Both the position numbers and the translations under genes were made by a program. 64,000 nt of DNA. Source: Streptomyces sp. SW4. GTDB lineage: Bacteria; Actinomycetota; Actinomycetes; Streptomycetales; Streptomycetaceae. Within the stretch, counting starts at the first letter, position 1. Each line of letters opens with the position of its first letter. Shown in pieces: positions 46,240-56,918 of this stretch. The notes below the pieces were generated by a model. It did no database searches. It saw only the letters and a program-made list of their open reading frames with translations, and was not told the DNA's origin. The stretch lies in the NCBI GenBank assembly GCA_003248315.1, contig QKWM01000001.1, positions 682,001-746,000 of the forward strand. The letters run 5' to 3'.

Positions 46240-49070
46240 TCAGGCCATCTGCCGCCGCACCAGCTCGTGCAGCCGGCCACCGGTGTCCGCGAGCAGCCGC
46301 GCGGGCGGCCCCTGCTCGGTGATCCTGCCGTTCTCCATCACGATCACCCGGTCGGCGTCCATGACCGTCGACAGCCGGTGCGCGATGACCACCCGGGTGG
46401 CGTTGAGCGCCTTGGTCGACTCGATCACCGTGCGCTGCGTCTCGTTGTCGAGGGCGCTGGTCGCCTCGTCGAAGAAGAGGATCCGCGGCCGGCGGATCAG
46501 CGCCTGCGCGATCATCAGCCGCTGCCGCTGACCGCCGGAGACCGCGCCGTTGCCGGAGACGATGGTGTGCAGGCCCATCGGCATCCGCCGGATGTCCTCG
46601 GCGAGCCCCGCCAGCTCCGCCGCCGCCATCGCCTCCTCCGGCGTGTACGGCTCGGTACCGCAGATCACGTCGAGGATCGACCCGGTGAACGGCTGCGCGT
46701 GCTGGAGCACCACCCCGCACTGGCGGCGCACCGCCGACTGGTCCAGCGCCGCCAGGTCCTGCCCGTCGTACAGGACGCTGCCCGACAGCGGGCGGTCGAA
46801 GCCGATGAGCAGTCTGAGCAGCGTCGACTTGCCGCAGCCACTGGGCCGACGACCGCCACGAACTCGCCCGGCCGCACCTCGAAGGACACGTCGTCCAGCA
46901 CCAGCGGGCCGTCGTCGGTGTACCGGAACGACAGCCGCCGCGCCTCGATCGCCCCGACAGCGGCCCCGGCCGGGTGCTCGCCGTCCGAACCTCGGGGCCG
47001 CGTCCAGCACCGGCCTGATCTGCTCGAACAGCGGCAGCGCGGCCACCGCCGAGACGAACGCGCCGGTCAGCTGGGTGACCGAGGTCAGCAGCATGGTCAC
47101 CGAGGTGTTGAAGGTCAGGAACGCCGCCGCCGACATCGACCCGCGCGCCGGCCCCGCCAGCAGCATGAACATCAGCAGCGTGCACAACGGCAGGTACACC
47201 GCGCCGAGCACCGCGTTGAGGTTCTTGATGCGCCCCACCCGCTGCTGGAGCTCACGGCTGTGCGCGAACTGCTGCGCCCAGGCGGCGTAGGCGTAGTTCT
47301 CCGCCGCCGCCACCCGCAGCTTGGGCAGGCCGCGCAGCGTCTGGAACGCCTGGTTGTTCAGCTTGTTGGTGAGCACGACCAGCCGCCGCTGCCAGCGCAC
47401 CTGCCACAGCCCGAGCCCGAGGAACACCCCGGCGACCACCACCAGCATGCCGATCGCCGCGAGCGCCATCGGCACGCTGAACCACAGCAGCAGCCCCAGG
47501 TTCATCGCGCCGACGGTCACCGACTGGGCCACGGTCGGGCCGACCCCGGCCAGCAGCCGGCGGATCTGGCTGATGCCCATGGCGGCACTGGCCAGCTCGC
47601 CGGTGGACCGCTCGGTGAAGAACCGCGTCGGCAGCCGCAGCAGCCGGTCCCACACCGCCGGCTGGAGGGTGGCCTCGATCCGGCCCTCCAGCCGCAGGAT
47701 GGTCAGGTTCTGCAGCAGCATGAACGCCGCCGCCACCACGCTGCTGAGCATCACCGCCAGGCACACCTGCACGATCAGCCCGGTCTGCGCCTTCGGCACG
47801 AACTCGCCGAGGACCTTGCCGGTCGCGACCGGCACCAGGGCCCCGATCGCCACCGTCACCAGCCCGCTGAGCAGCAGGCCGGTGAGGTCGCCGCGCGTGC
47901 CCCGCAGACAGAACCGCAGCAGCCCGAGGGGACCGAGCCGCCGCTCGGGCAGCGGCCGGTAGAACATCACCGCACGCGGCTCGAACTCGCCGGCGTTCGC
48001 CTTCTCCACCGGGGTCTCCCGGCCGGTCGACGGATGCACGGCGACATAGCCGCCGCGCCGCCACAGCAACGCCACCGGCGCCCCGGACAGCGCCCGGTGC
48101 CCGACGAGCGGGCCGACGTTCTCCCGCCACCAGCGGCCGTCCAGACGGACGGCGCGGGTGCGCACCCGGGAGGCGACGGCGACCCGCTCCACCGGGTCGA
48201 GCCGGTCGCTCTCGGTGCCGCTCTGCGCGGGTTCGGCGAGGTCGATCCCGGCCGCCCGCGCGACCAGCCGGCACGCCGCGTAGGTGGCGTCCGCGTCGGC
48301 GCCCGTCGTCCGCCGGCCCGACCGCTTCCCGATCGACGCCAGCAGCGTCCGGTCGGCCTGGGCGCGCACCGCCTCGCCGGCCCGGATGCCGGCCGCCGTC
48401 CGGGTCTCGTGGGTCTGCTCCAGCTGCTCGATCCACCGGTCCAGCGTGGTCAGCAGCCGGTACTGCTGGTCGACCATGGTCTGCCACAGCGCCGGGTCCA
48501 TCAGCAGGTCGGCGGCGGCCTCCGCGCCGTACAGCGAGCCGTACTGCACGCTGCCCGGCGGCACCTGCATCCAGAACACGTCGTCGTCGGCGGGCGCCAC
48601 CGCGCCCGCGGTGGCCATCGGCGCCTGGAACAGGATGGACAGGCTGCGGCCGACACCGAGGGCGAGGGCGTACTCCAGCGGGCTCGTCGTCGGCGGCACG
48701 TACTGCGGGTTGCCGTACTCGTCGTACGACCAGGTCTGCGTGCTCGCCGGCTGGTACAGCTCCCGCAGCCCGATCCGGTGCACCACACAGTCCCGCAGCG
48801 GCCGGGCGACGAGCGTGTGCTGCGGCCCGGCGACCGGGCCGAGCAGCAGCGAGCCCGCCTCCAGACGGCCCAGGTGGTGCCAGTGGCCCTGCTGGGCGGC
48901 GTCCACCGCGAACAGGTCCACCGCGCCGGACGCCACCAGCCACAGCACCTGGGGACCCTCCAGGTCCAGGCGGCCGAGGCCGGTGCAGTCGACCGGTGTG
49001 CCGAGCCCGCCGAGCGCGCCGAGGACCAGGTCCCCTCGGCCACCGGGCCGCCTTCGTGTACGGAGGTCAT
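46240..49070 (-). CDS. NHLP-type peptide export ABC transporter, permease/ATPase subunit (four apparent frameshifts)
   Basis: Repaired near 49033, 46990, 46960 and 46850 it is 944 residues, much longer than a simple exporter. The first 350 residues carry a cNMP-binding-like region (LWLVASGAVDLFAVDA, LGRLEAGSLLLGPV) and an NHLP-specific linker. Six membrane helices follow, with loops such as FFTERSTGELASAAMGIS. The ATPase has Walker A GPSGCGKST, signature VSGGQRQRL and Walker B ILFFDEATSAL, with H-loop VIAHRLS. It matches the NHLP ABC permease/ATPase family (TIGR03797-type). ATG 49070 is one base after the stop of the peptidase-ABC gene (TGAGATG), so the two form one transport complex. Confidence 0.85.
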
Positions 49071-49071
49071 C

Positions 49072-51291
49072 TCACCGCTCCCTGACCAGCGCCGCGTACG
49101 CCCCGCCGCGGGCCAGCAGCTCCTCGTGCCGGCCCCGCTCCACGACCGTGCCGTGCTGGAGGACGACGATCTCGTCGCTGTCCCGCACGGTGCTCAGCCG
49201 GTGCGCGATCACCACGCAGGCGCAGCCCCGCCTGCGCAGGTTGTCCATGACGACCTGCTCGGTCTCCGCGTCCAGGGCACTGGTCACCTCGTCGAGCACC
49301 AGGATGCTGGGCCGGCGCACCAGCGCCCGCGCGATCTCCAGCCGCTGGCGCTGGCCGCCGGAGAAGTTCCGGCCGTCCTGCTCGACCCGGCTGTGGATGC
49401 CGCCGGGGCGGCGCATCACCACGTCGTAGAGGGCCGCGTCCTTCAGCGCCTCCACCACCGCGTCGTCCGGCACGGACGGGTCCCACAGCGCCACGTTGTC
49501 CCGCACGGTGCCCTCGAACAGGAACAGCTCCTGGTCGACGAAGGAGACCGAGGCGGCCAGCGCCCCGCGCGGAATGTCCTCCAGGCGCTGCCCGTCGATG
49601 CGGATCACGCCCTCCCACGGGGCGTACAGGCCCGAGATCAGCCGGGACACCGTGGACTTGCCGCTGCCGGAGCCCCCGACCAGCGCCACCTGCTGCCCCG
49701 GTCCGACGGTCAGGTCGAAACCGGTGAGCAGCGGCTTGTCGAGCGGGTTGTAGCCGAAGGAGACGTTCTGCAGCTCGACGTGGCCGTGCAGCCGGCGCGT
49801 GGACTCGCCGGCGCCGGGACGGCCGTAGAGCGGGTCGGCGCGGAAGTTCTCCACGTCCTTCAGCCGGGCCACGTCGGCGGCGAAGTCCTGGATGCGGCTC
49901 GCGACGCCGTTCAGCCGGGTCAGGGGGGCGGTGAAGCGGGTGACCAGGGCCTGGAACGCGACCAGCAGCCCGACCGAGATGTGGCCCTCGACCGCCCGCA
50001 TGCCGCCGATCCACAGGATGAGCGCGCTGTTGACGGTGGCGAGGGTCGGCGCCACCACGCCCAGCCAGGCGGTCGGCACCCCGAGCCGCTGCTGCTCCTC
50101 CAGCGTGGTGGCGTGCTGACCGGCCCACTTGCGGAAGTAGCCGTCCTCACCGCCGGTCGCCTTCATCGTCTCGATCAGCTGCAGACCGGTGTACGCGGTG
50201 TTGGTGAGCCGTGCGGTGTCCGCGCGCAGCTTCGCCGTGCGGGTCGCCCGCAGCCGGATCACGACCCGCATCGCGACGATGTTCAGCAGCGCCACACCGA
50301 TGCCGACGAAGGTCAGCTGCGGATCGTAGGTGTACAGCAGCAGCGCGTAGAGCACGACGACCACCGCGTCCACGCCCGCCGCCGCCAGGTCCCGGGCCAG
50401 CGTCTCGGCCACGGCGTCGTTGGACTGGAGCCGCTGCACCAGGTCGGCGGGGCTGCGCTGGCTGAAGAACGTCACCGGCAGCCGCAGCAGATGGCGCAGG
50501 AACCGGGCGCTGGACAGGGTGGAGGAGATCAGCCGGCCGCGCAGCAGGTTCGCCTGTTGCAGCCAGGTCAGCACGACGGTGAGCAGCACGCACGCGGCCA
50601 TGGACGCGAACAGCACGCCCAGCAGCGAGGTCTGCCCGCCGATCAGGAACATGTCGATATAGGTACGGCTGAGCGCGGGCACCGCCGCGCCACCAGCACC
50701 AGCAGCAGGCTGGCCAGCACCGCCGCCGGCATCGTGCCCGCCGTGCCGCGCAGCCGGGCCGGCATCGCGCCGAGCACACCCGGCTTCCGCCCGCCCGGGA
50801 GAAGTCCGGCCCCGGCTCCATCGTGAGCACGACACCCGTGAACGAGCCGTCGAAGTCCTCCAGCGGCACGAAACGGCGGCCCTTGCCGGGGTCGTTGACG
50901 AAGACGCCGCGGCGGCCGAAGCGCCGGCCCATGCCGTCGTAGACGACGTAGTGGTTGAACTCCCAGAACAGGATGGCCGGCGCCGTCAGCTCCGCGAGGG
51001 CGGCGAGGTCCATCTGCATGCCCTTGGCGGTCAGCCCGTAACTGCGGGCCGCCTTCAGCAGGTTGCTGGCCCGGGAACCGTCGCGGGAGACGCCGCAGGC
51101 GATGCGCAGCTCCTCCAGCGGCACGTGCCGGCCGTAGTGGCCGAGCACCATCGCCAGGGAGGCGGCGCCGCACTCCACGGCCTCCATCTGGAGCACGGTC
51201 GGCGTCCGCACGGTCTTCGCCGCCGGCTTCGGGACCCTGCGCTTGGGCGGGGCGGCGCGGCGCCTGCCCGGGTCTCCTGTGCGGTGCTCAC
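49072..51291 (-). CDS. NHLP-type peptide export ABC transporter with C39 leader peptidase (three apparent frameshifts)
   Basis: Repaired near 51255, 50805 and 50695 it is 740 residues. The N-terminal C39 peptidase has the catalytic Cys in MEAVECGAASLAMVLGHYG, His in FWEFNHYVVYDG and Asp in FVNDPGKG. A six-helix permease (LRLPVTFFSQRSPADLVQRL) and ATPase follow (Walker A GGSGSGKST, signature FSGGQRQRL, Walker B ILVLDEVTSAL). The peptidase cleaves after double-glycine leaders during export, so the adjacent 71-residue GG precursor is the natural substrate. GTG 51291 overlaps the HlyD stop by 3 bp. Family TIGR03796-like from memory. Confidence 0.88.
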
Positions 51292-52093
51292 GGCAGCAGC
51301 CAGTCGACGGGACGCTGCTCGGCCAGCCGGATCGAGCCGGTGGCCAGGGTCATCGAGGTCAGGGCGAACGGCGGCCCGTCCGCGGTGGACCACTCGTAGC
51401 CGCTCTCGGTGGACGCGGACTTCTCCAGCTCCACCGTGACCGCCACCGGCCTGCCCTTCCTGGTGAACTGCTCGCCCAGCTGCTGGTCGCCGAGGAACGC
51501 GGCGATCTGCTGTGCCGACTGCGCGGTGCGGTCCACCGACTTCACCTCGCCGTGCAGCACGCCGTACTCCTGGCTGGGCACCGACTGCACGGTCAGGTCG
51601 ACGGAGGCGTGCGCCGGGATCGACGCGGCGTTCTCGGCGGGCACGTAGACGGTGGCGTACAGCGGGTCGTCGGCGTGCGCGACCTTCTCCACGGCGGCGA
51701 CGTTCGCCCCGGTCTGCACGATCTGGCCGACGGTCGCGGCGAGGGCGCTGACCCGGCCGGCGTCGACCGTGCGGACGACGGCCTCGCCCTCGGGGGTGCG
51801 GACCTTCACGACGGGGGCGCCGGCGGGCAGCCGCTGGCCCTGCTTCGCGAGCACGGCGGTGACCTGGCCGGCGACCGGGCTCTGCAGAAGGTAACTGCCC
51901 TGCCCGTGCGTGAGGATGGCGGGCGCGCCGACCGTGGAGGTCACCGAACCGGTCACCGCCCACACGGAGGCGGCGGCCATCGCGAGCACGGTCACGGACA
52001 GCACCAGCCAGCCCTGGGGGCGGGCGAAGCGCACGGGAGATCGAGCTCCTCCGGCGACTGGAGCTTGTTGAGGGCCTGTTGGCGGAACTGCAC
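51288..52093 (-). CDS. HlyD-family adaptor of the peptide exporter (NHLP type) (one apparent frameshift)
   Basis: With one C restored near 52035 it is 268 residues. GTG 52093 opens VQFRQQALNKLQSPEELDLP, the start typical of NHLP-system HlyD proteins. One membrane segment follows (WLVLSVTVLAMAAASVWAV), then a lipoyl-like barrel (LLQSPVAGQVTAVLAKQGQR) and a C-terminal beta part. In Gram-positive bacteria such adaptors are thought to help pass the peptide out of the envelope. It lies 87 bp after the precursor stop and overlaps the next gene. Confidence 0.85.
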
Positions 52094-52132
52094 GTGAGGG
52101 GTCCAGGGGGTCCGGGGCGGAACGGCCGAAAG

Positions 52133-52157
52133 CCCGGAGCCGTCAGGCGGCTCCGGG
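52133..52157 (-). terminator. Hairpin between the precursor and exporter genes (attenuator candidate)
   Basis: CCCGGAGCCG and CGGCTCCGGG are perfect 10-bp arms around TCAGG, between the precursor stop (52181) and the HlyD start (52093). It could terminate part of the transcripts or stabilise the precursor mRNA, giving more peptide than exporter. Confidence 0.7.
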
Positions 52158-52180
52158 ACCCCGGCGGCACGACGGTGCGA

Positions 52181-52396
52181 TCAGAGACCGGCGACCAGGT
52201 TGGTGACCGGGGCGGTGTTCAGGCCGGTGACACCCTCGACGGTGCCGACGGCCGTGTTCACCAGACCGGAGACCGGGGCGACGCTGTCGAGCACGCCGGT
52301 GACGGTGCCCACGGCGTTCACGGACAGACCGCCGGAGACGTTGTCCAGCTCGGCGTCCGAGATCTCGACGGTCTCGACCTGGGGGGTGGAGTTCAT
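52181..52396 (-). CDS. Double-glycine precursor of a repeat-containing, Cys-free exported peptide
   Basis: 71 residues from ATG 52396 with GGGAAG upstream. The leader (1-23) ends DAELDNVSGG: Glu at -8, Leu at -7, Val at -4, Gly at -2/-1, Ile at -12, the canonical C39 substrate pattern. The core (24-71) contains two related units, AVGTVTGVLDSVAPVSGLV and AVGTVEGVTGLNTAPVTNLV. It has no Cys, Lys, Arg, His or aromatic residue and net charge about -2. No LanM, radical-SAM or other tailoring gene is near. It is probably exported by the neighbouring NHLP-type transporters. Classic bacteriocin is one option; a structural or signalling peptide fits the composition better. Confidence 0.82.
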   Translation of the reverse strand: MNSTPQVETVEISDAELDNVSGGLSVNAVGTVTGVLDSVAPVSGLVNTAVGTVEGVTGLNTAPVTNLVAGL

Positions 52397-52961
52397 GATG
52401 GAACTTCCCTTCGTATAGCCATTTCACAAGGGGGAGCGGCCCCCTCTGGGACAGATGACGGCCGCGTCCGCGGGTGCCGGGGCGCCCGTCTGCCGGAGCT
52501 CTCCGCGGCCCCGCGGTGCGATGGATCAAAGCACGCTGCGGCATCGCCCTTCCAATCAACCACCCCTTCCCACCTGGGCACTTGCGTCGCCGAGGCAACC
52601 AACCGTGCAGGAGTCCGCACGGCTTCGCGGCGACTTCTTCACATGCCGTGCGGCCTCGGCGCGCCCCGCCTCTTGTCCCCGTGTCCGCGAATCCGGCACT
52701 CCCGCCCCAAAGGCGTACCCGGCGGCCGGGGCGTGTGCAGATCCGTGGACGGCGGTGACCGGGTTGGGCATTCGATGTGCAGATTCGCTGAAGCCGTCAT
52801 TCCGTTCCGTGATCGGAACCGATCGTGATCGACCGCTCACGATTGGTGTGCCGTCGGCTGCCGTTGAACACCTCCCGCGGCCCGTGCGTACCAACAGCCA
52901 GCCAGGCGCCCCGAATCGCCGCCACGGGCGGCACGGACCCCGTCCCAGGAGGTCGAGAAGG
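52397..52961. other. 565-bp divergent promoter region between peptide cassette and protease
   Basis: Contains the promoters of both units. It is clearly less GC-rich than the genes, notably 52500-52620 and 52770-52880. CGTGATCG occurs twice (about 52808 and 52826) with CGATCG in between. I found no supported gene here. Confidence 0.55.
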
Positions 52962-54414
52962 TTGAGTCACCAGCGAATCCCGAAGCGCAAGGCCGCCATC
53001 GCGGCGGGCGGCGCGGTCGCCCTCGGCGCGGCCGCGGTCCTGCTGCCCCACGCCAGTGCCTCCCAGGACGGCGCCGCCGAGGACACGGCCGCCGCGCCGC
53101 GGACGCTGACGGCGGCGGACGCCTCGGATCTCGCCTCCCGGCTGGCCGGCATGCTCGGCGACGCCTTCGCCGGCTCCTACTACGACGCCGGCGGCCGGCA
53201 GTTGGTCGTCAACGTCGTCCCCGGCGACGACAACCAGGTGATCGTGCAGGCCAAGAAGGCCGGCGCGCAGGTGAGGGAGGTCGGCAACAGCCTCGCCGAA
53301 CTGCGGGCCGGCGCCCGGACCCTGCGGTCCGAGGCGACCATCCCGGGCACGTCGTGGGCGATCGACCCGAGGACCAACAAGATCCTCGTCACCGCCGACT
53401 CCACCGTCACCGGCGAGCGGTGGGACCGGCTGGAGTCCACCGTGCGGGACCTCGGCTCCGGCATGGCGACCATCAGGAAGTCGGCCGGCACCTTCAAGAC
53501 GTTCGTGTCCGGCGGCGACGCCGTCTTCGGCGGCGGCGCCCGCTGCTCGCTCGGCTTCAACGTCACCGCCGGCGACGGCTCTCCCGCCTTCCTGACCGCC
53601 GGGCACTGCACGGCCGCCGCCCGGCAGTGGTCGGACGCCCAGGGCGGAGCACCGATCGGCACCGTCGAGGAGTCCGTCTTCCCCGGCGAGGGTGACTTCG
53701 GGCTCGTGCGGTACGACGACCCGGCAACGGAGGCGCCCAGCGAGGTGAACGTGGGCGGCCGGACCGTGGGGATCACCGAGGCCGCGGAGGCCACCGTCGG
53801 GCAGCAGGTGTTCCGGATGGGCAGCACGACCGGGCTCGCCGACGGCCAGGTCCTCGGCCTCGACGCCACGGTGAACTATCCGGAGGGCACCGTCACCGGC
53901 CTCGTCCAGACCGACGTCTGCGCCGAGCCCGGGGACAGCGGAGGCCCGCTGTTCACGCAGGACGGTCTCGCCATCGGGCTGACCTCGGGCGGCAGCGGGG
54001 ACTGCACCACCGGCGGCGAGACCTTCTTCCAGCCGGTCACCACGGCCCTGGAGGCGGTCGGCGCCACCCTCGGCACGGGCGCGGGCGGGGCGGCCGGCGG
54101 GGCCGGTGACGCGGGCGACCAGGCCGGCGGCGGGGCCGGCGGGGCCGGGACGAGGCCGACGGGACCGGGGGCGAGGATCCCGGCGCGGGAGCGGCCGCGG
54201 GTGCCGGTGACGGTGCGAACGCGGGCGCGGGCGCGGGGAGGGCGCCGGTTCCGGGGAAGGCGCCGGTTCCGGCCAGGACGCCGGTGAGGGTACGGGCGAG
54301 GGCGACGGCGGGAGCAACGGCGTCGGCAACGGCGACGGCACCGGCACCGGCGGGGGCATCGGCACGGGCGGCACCGGTGCGCCCGGCGTCGACGCCTCGC
54401 GCCGCACCGGCTGA
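52962..54414 (+). CDS. Secreted streptogrisin-like serine protease (S1) with Gly/Glu-rich tail (two apparent frameshifts)
   Basis: With bases restored near 54150 and 54238 it is 484 residues. TTG 52962 has AGGAGG upstream. A signal peptide (RKAAIAAGGAVALGAAAVL) is followed by an alpha-lytic-type propeptide (to about residue 180) and the chymotrypsin-like domain: LTAGHC, GDFGLVRYDD and EPGDSGGPL give His, Asp, Ser. Two disulphides (ARCSLGF/GHC and VCAEP/GDC) match streptogrisins. The C-terminus is a 110-residue low-complexity Gly/Glu/Asp tail. The protease is divergent from the peptide-export cassette. An SSI inhibitor with P1 Lys lies 10 kb away, but target pairing is unproven. Confidence 0.85.
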
Positions 54415-54433
54415 CCCGCCGGCGCCCAGGACA

Positions 54434-54463
54434 GGTCCGGCCCTCCGGCGGAAGGGCCGGACC
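54434..54463 (+). terminator. Hairpin terminator after the serine protease gene
   Basis: GGTCCGGCCCT and AGGGCCGGACC are perfect 11-bp arms around an 8-base loop, 20 bp after the protease stop. Confidence 0.75.
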
Positions 54464-54573
54464 GCCGTCCGGGTCGGCCGGGTCTCCGGGCCGCCGTGCC
54501 GGTCGGGCCGGGCCCCGGGCCGCCGGTGAGCGGCCCGGCCGCGTGTGTCGGCCCCGGGCGAACCAGACGGCGG

Positions 54574-54613
54574 CCTCTCGGTCTCTCGGTCTCTCGGCCT
54601 CTCGGCCTCCCGG
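54574..54613. repeat. 8-bp microsatellite-like repeat, five copies
   Basis: Units CCTCTCGG, TCTCTCGG (twice), CCTCTCGG and CCTCCCGG stand in tandem without gaps between the protease and phosphatase genes. Confidence 0.9.
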
Positions 54614-54717
54614 CCGGTTCGCGCCTGCCGTGCCCGGCCTCCCCGTCGGTCCGCGCCTGCCGTGCCCGGCCGCCGGGTCGGCTCCCGCCCCGCCCCGCCG
54701 GGCCGCCGGCCGCCGCG

Positions 54718-56854
54718 TCAGGCTCCCCGCGCCCGCAGCAACAGCAGCGCGATGTCGTCGAGCCGCTCCTCCGCGTCCGCCTCGTGCCGGACCAGGGCGT
54801 CGGCCAGCTCCTCCAGGGGCAGGTCCCCGGCCTCGCCCAGATGCCGCCCCAGCCCGGCCAGCGCCTCCTCGAAGTCCACGCCGGGGGACTCCACCAGGCC
54901 GTCGGTGTACAGCGCCAGCAGTGATCCGGGAGGCAGGCCGACCCGGGTGGTGGGGTACGCGGCCGAGGCGTCGATGCCCAGCAGCGGCCCGCCGGCCAGG
55001 TCCAGCACCCGCACGCGGCCGTCGGGCCTGCGCAGCAGCGGCGGCGGATGACCGGCGCGGGACATCACGGCGCACTCCCGGGCCGGGTCGAGCCGCAGGT
55101 ACAGACAGCTGGCGAACAGCTCCGTGCCCAGCTCGATGAGCAGCCGGTTGGTGCTGCGCATGACCTCCTCCGGCGCCTGCCCGACGGCCGTGTACGCGCG
55201 GACCGCGGTGCGGATCTGGCCCATCAGCCCCGCCGCCGTCACGTTGTGGCCCTGCACGTCCCCGATCACCGCGGCCGCCGTTCCCCGGCTCGGCACCAGG
55301 TCGTAGAAGTCACCGCCGATGTCCATGCCGCGGGTGGCGGGCAGATAGCGGGCGGCCGTCTCGAAGCCGGGCAGCGCCGGGAGGGAGCGCGGCAGCAGCG
55401 CCTCCTGGAGGCCGTGCGCCAGCCGGTGCTTGGCGTCGTAGAGCAGGGCGCGTTCCAGCGCCTGGGCGACCAGCCCGGCCAGGCTGGTGAGGACCGCCCG
55501 CTCGTCGGTGGCGAAGGTGTGCGGCTCGGCGTAGGCGAGGACGCACGTGCCCACCGGCCGCCCCGAGGCGATGAGCGGCAGGAACGCCCACGCCGCGAAG
55601 CCGTCGGGGGTCGCCCGCCGCGCCGGGTACAGCCGCTGCAACTGCTCCCAGGACTCCAGGAACGCGGGCACCCCCGTCCGCAGGACCTGTGTGCCCGGTG
55701 TCCGCTCGGTCAGCGGCATCCCGTCGAACTGCTCCACCACGCGCGGGTCCGGGTAGCCGCGGTGGCCGAGCACGTGCAGCCGCCCCGCCCGCGAACCGAG
55801 GACGACCAGCGCCTGGCTGCCCACCGTGGGCGCGATCTCGTTGGCGACCAGGTCCACCACGTCGCGCACGCCGACGGCCTCGGCCAGCGCGCCGGTCAGG
55901 CTCACCACCTGCTGGATGGTGACCAGCCGGGTCGGTGTCTCGTCGGCCGACGGTGCGGTCCGCGCCGGACGCGAGACGCCCCGGGCGCGGGTGATGCGGA
56001 CACTGAGCCCCGTACGGCTCGGATACAGCCGGAACGACAGCCACTCGCCCGGCGGGCGCAGCGCCACGAACGAGGTGGTCTGCTGGCCCATCAGGGCCGC
56101 ACGGTAGCGGTCCTCGTACACCGGGTCGTTGAGCCACGGCACCGCGGTCCACAGATGGGTGCCGAGCAGCTCGTCGACGGCGACCCCCAGCAGCTCGGCC
56201 GCCGCCGCGTTGGCGAAGCCGACCCGCCCGTGCAGGTCGAGCGAGCACAGCCCGTACGGCAGCCGCGCCGCCATCCGCACGGCCTCCAGCGCCCCGAGGG
56301 TGCCGGCCACACCGCCGATCGTCGGGGCGGCGAGCAGGTCCGGTTCCGGATGGACGGGCAGCTGCGCCGCCGCCGCGCGCTCCAGCCGGACCGCCAGCCG
56401 TTCGCAGGCCGACACGAGATGCTCCCGCTCGCCGTCGGACAGCTCCGGCGGACGGGTCCCCGGCCAGGTCAGGAAGACCGCCCCGTACACCGTGGAGTCG
56501 GTCGCGACCGGCAGCGCGGCCATCGCGAACGGGTAGGGGAGGACCACGGCGACCCGCGGGTAGCGGCGGGCCATCTCCTCCGCGCCGCCCACCCAGATCA
56601 GCCGCCGCTCCCGCACGGCGTCGGCCACCGGCACGCGTGCGTTGAGCGTCACCCGTTCCCAGGGCGCGGCGAAGGTGCGGGGCAGGCCGCCATGACGGCC
56701 ATCTCCAGCACCGGAGGATCGGCGGCGAGCAGGTAGACGGCGCCGGAGTGGGCCCGGGAGTCCTCGATCATCGAGGCCAGCGCCAGCGACAGCACGGGCT
56801 GGCCGACCGCCGTCCTGGGGAGGCCGGCTGCGAGGACGACCGTCCGCCGGACAT
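54718..56854 (-). CDS. GAF/PAS/GAF SpoIIE-type phosphatase (two apparent frameshifts)
   Basis: With bases restored near 56822 and 56690 it is 712 residues, starting at ATG 56854 with GGAGG upstream (MSGGRSSSQPASPRTAVGQP). Order: GAF (RRYPRVAVVLPYPFAM), PAS (LPYGLCSLDLHGRVGFANA), GAF (VVDLVANEIAPTVGSQALVV), SpoIIE/PP2C catalytic domain (GMDIGGDFYDLVPSR, IGDVQGHNVTAAGLMG, YTDGLVESPG). There is no HATPase domain at the end. It is likely to dephosphorylate an anti-sigma antagonist (STAS) protein in response to intracellular or redox signals; partner unknown. A 26-bp tandem repeat overlaps the leader. Confidence 0.85.
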
Positions 56855-56866
56855 GCCGACCACCTC

Positions 56867-56918
56867 CTCGCCCCGCCGTGTGACGGGCCCCGCTCGCCCC
56901 GCCGTGTGACGGGCCCCG
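56867..56918. repeat. 26-bp tandem repeat upstream of the phosphatase
   Basis: Positions 56867-56892 and 56893-56918 are identical and reach into the ribosome-binding-site region of the 54.7-56.9 kb phosphatase gene. It could be a recent duplication that alters the leader of that gene. Confidence 0.9.

Larger units (their letters stand above)
54415..54717. other. Intergenic region with terminator and simple repeats
   Basis: A 303-bp gap between convergent genes. It holds an 11-bp-arm hairpin at 54434-54463, an octamer run at 54574-54613, and a direct repeat of about 20 bp (CGCGCCTGCCGTGCCCGGCC near 54622 and 54654). No gene is supported. Confidence 0.65.

Noticed and set aside
45526..50826. 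Open frame of 1766 codons on the plus strand antisense to the ABC exporters and Ppx
   Set aside because: It is the mirror of true minus-strand genes in GC-rich DNA. It translates into Arg/Gln/His-rich sequence without any motif, while the other strand shows Walker and C39 motifs.
52181..52396. Lanthipeptide precursor reading
   Set aside because: The core has no cysteine, and no LanM, LanB/C or LanKC gene is present, so lanthionine formation is impossible as written.
54574..54613. CRISPR-like array from the octamer run and other tandem repeats
   Set aside because: Units are adjacent with no unique spacers and no cas genes exist in the window.
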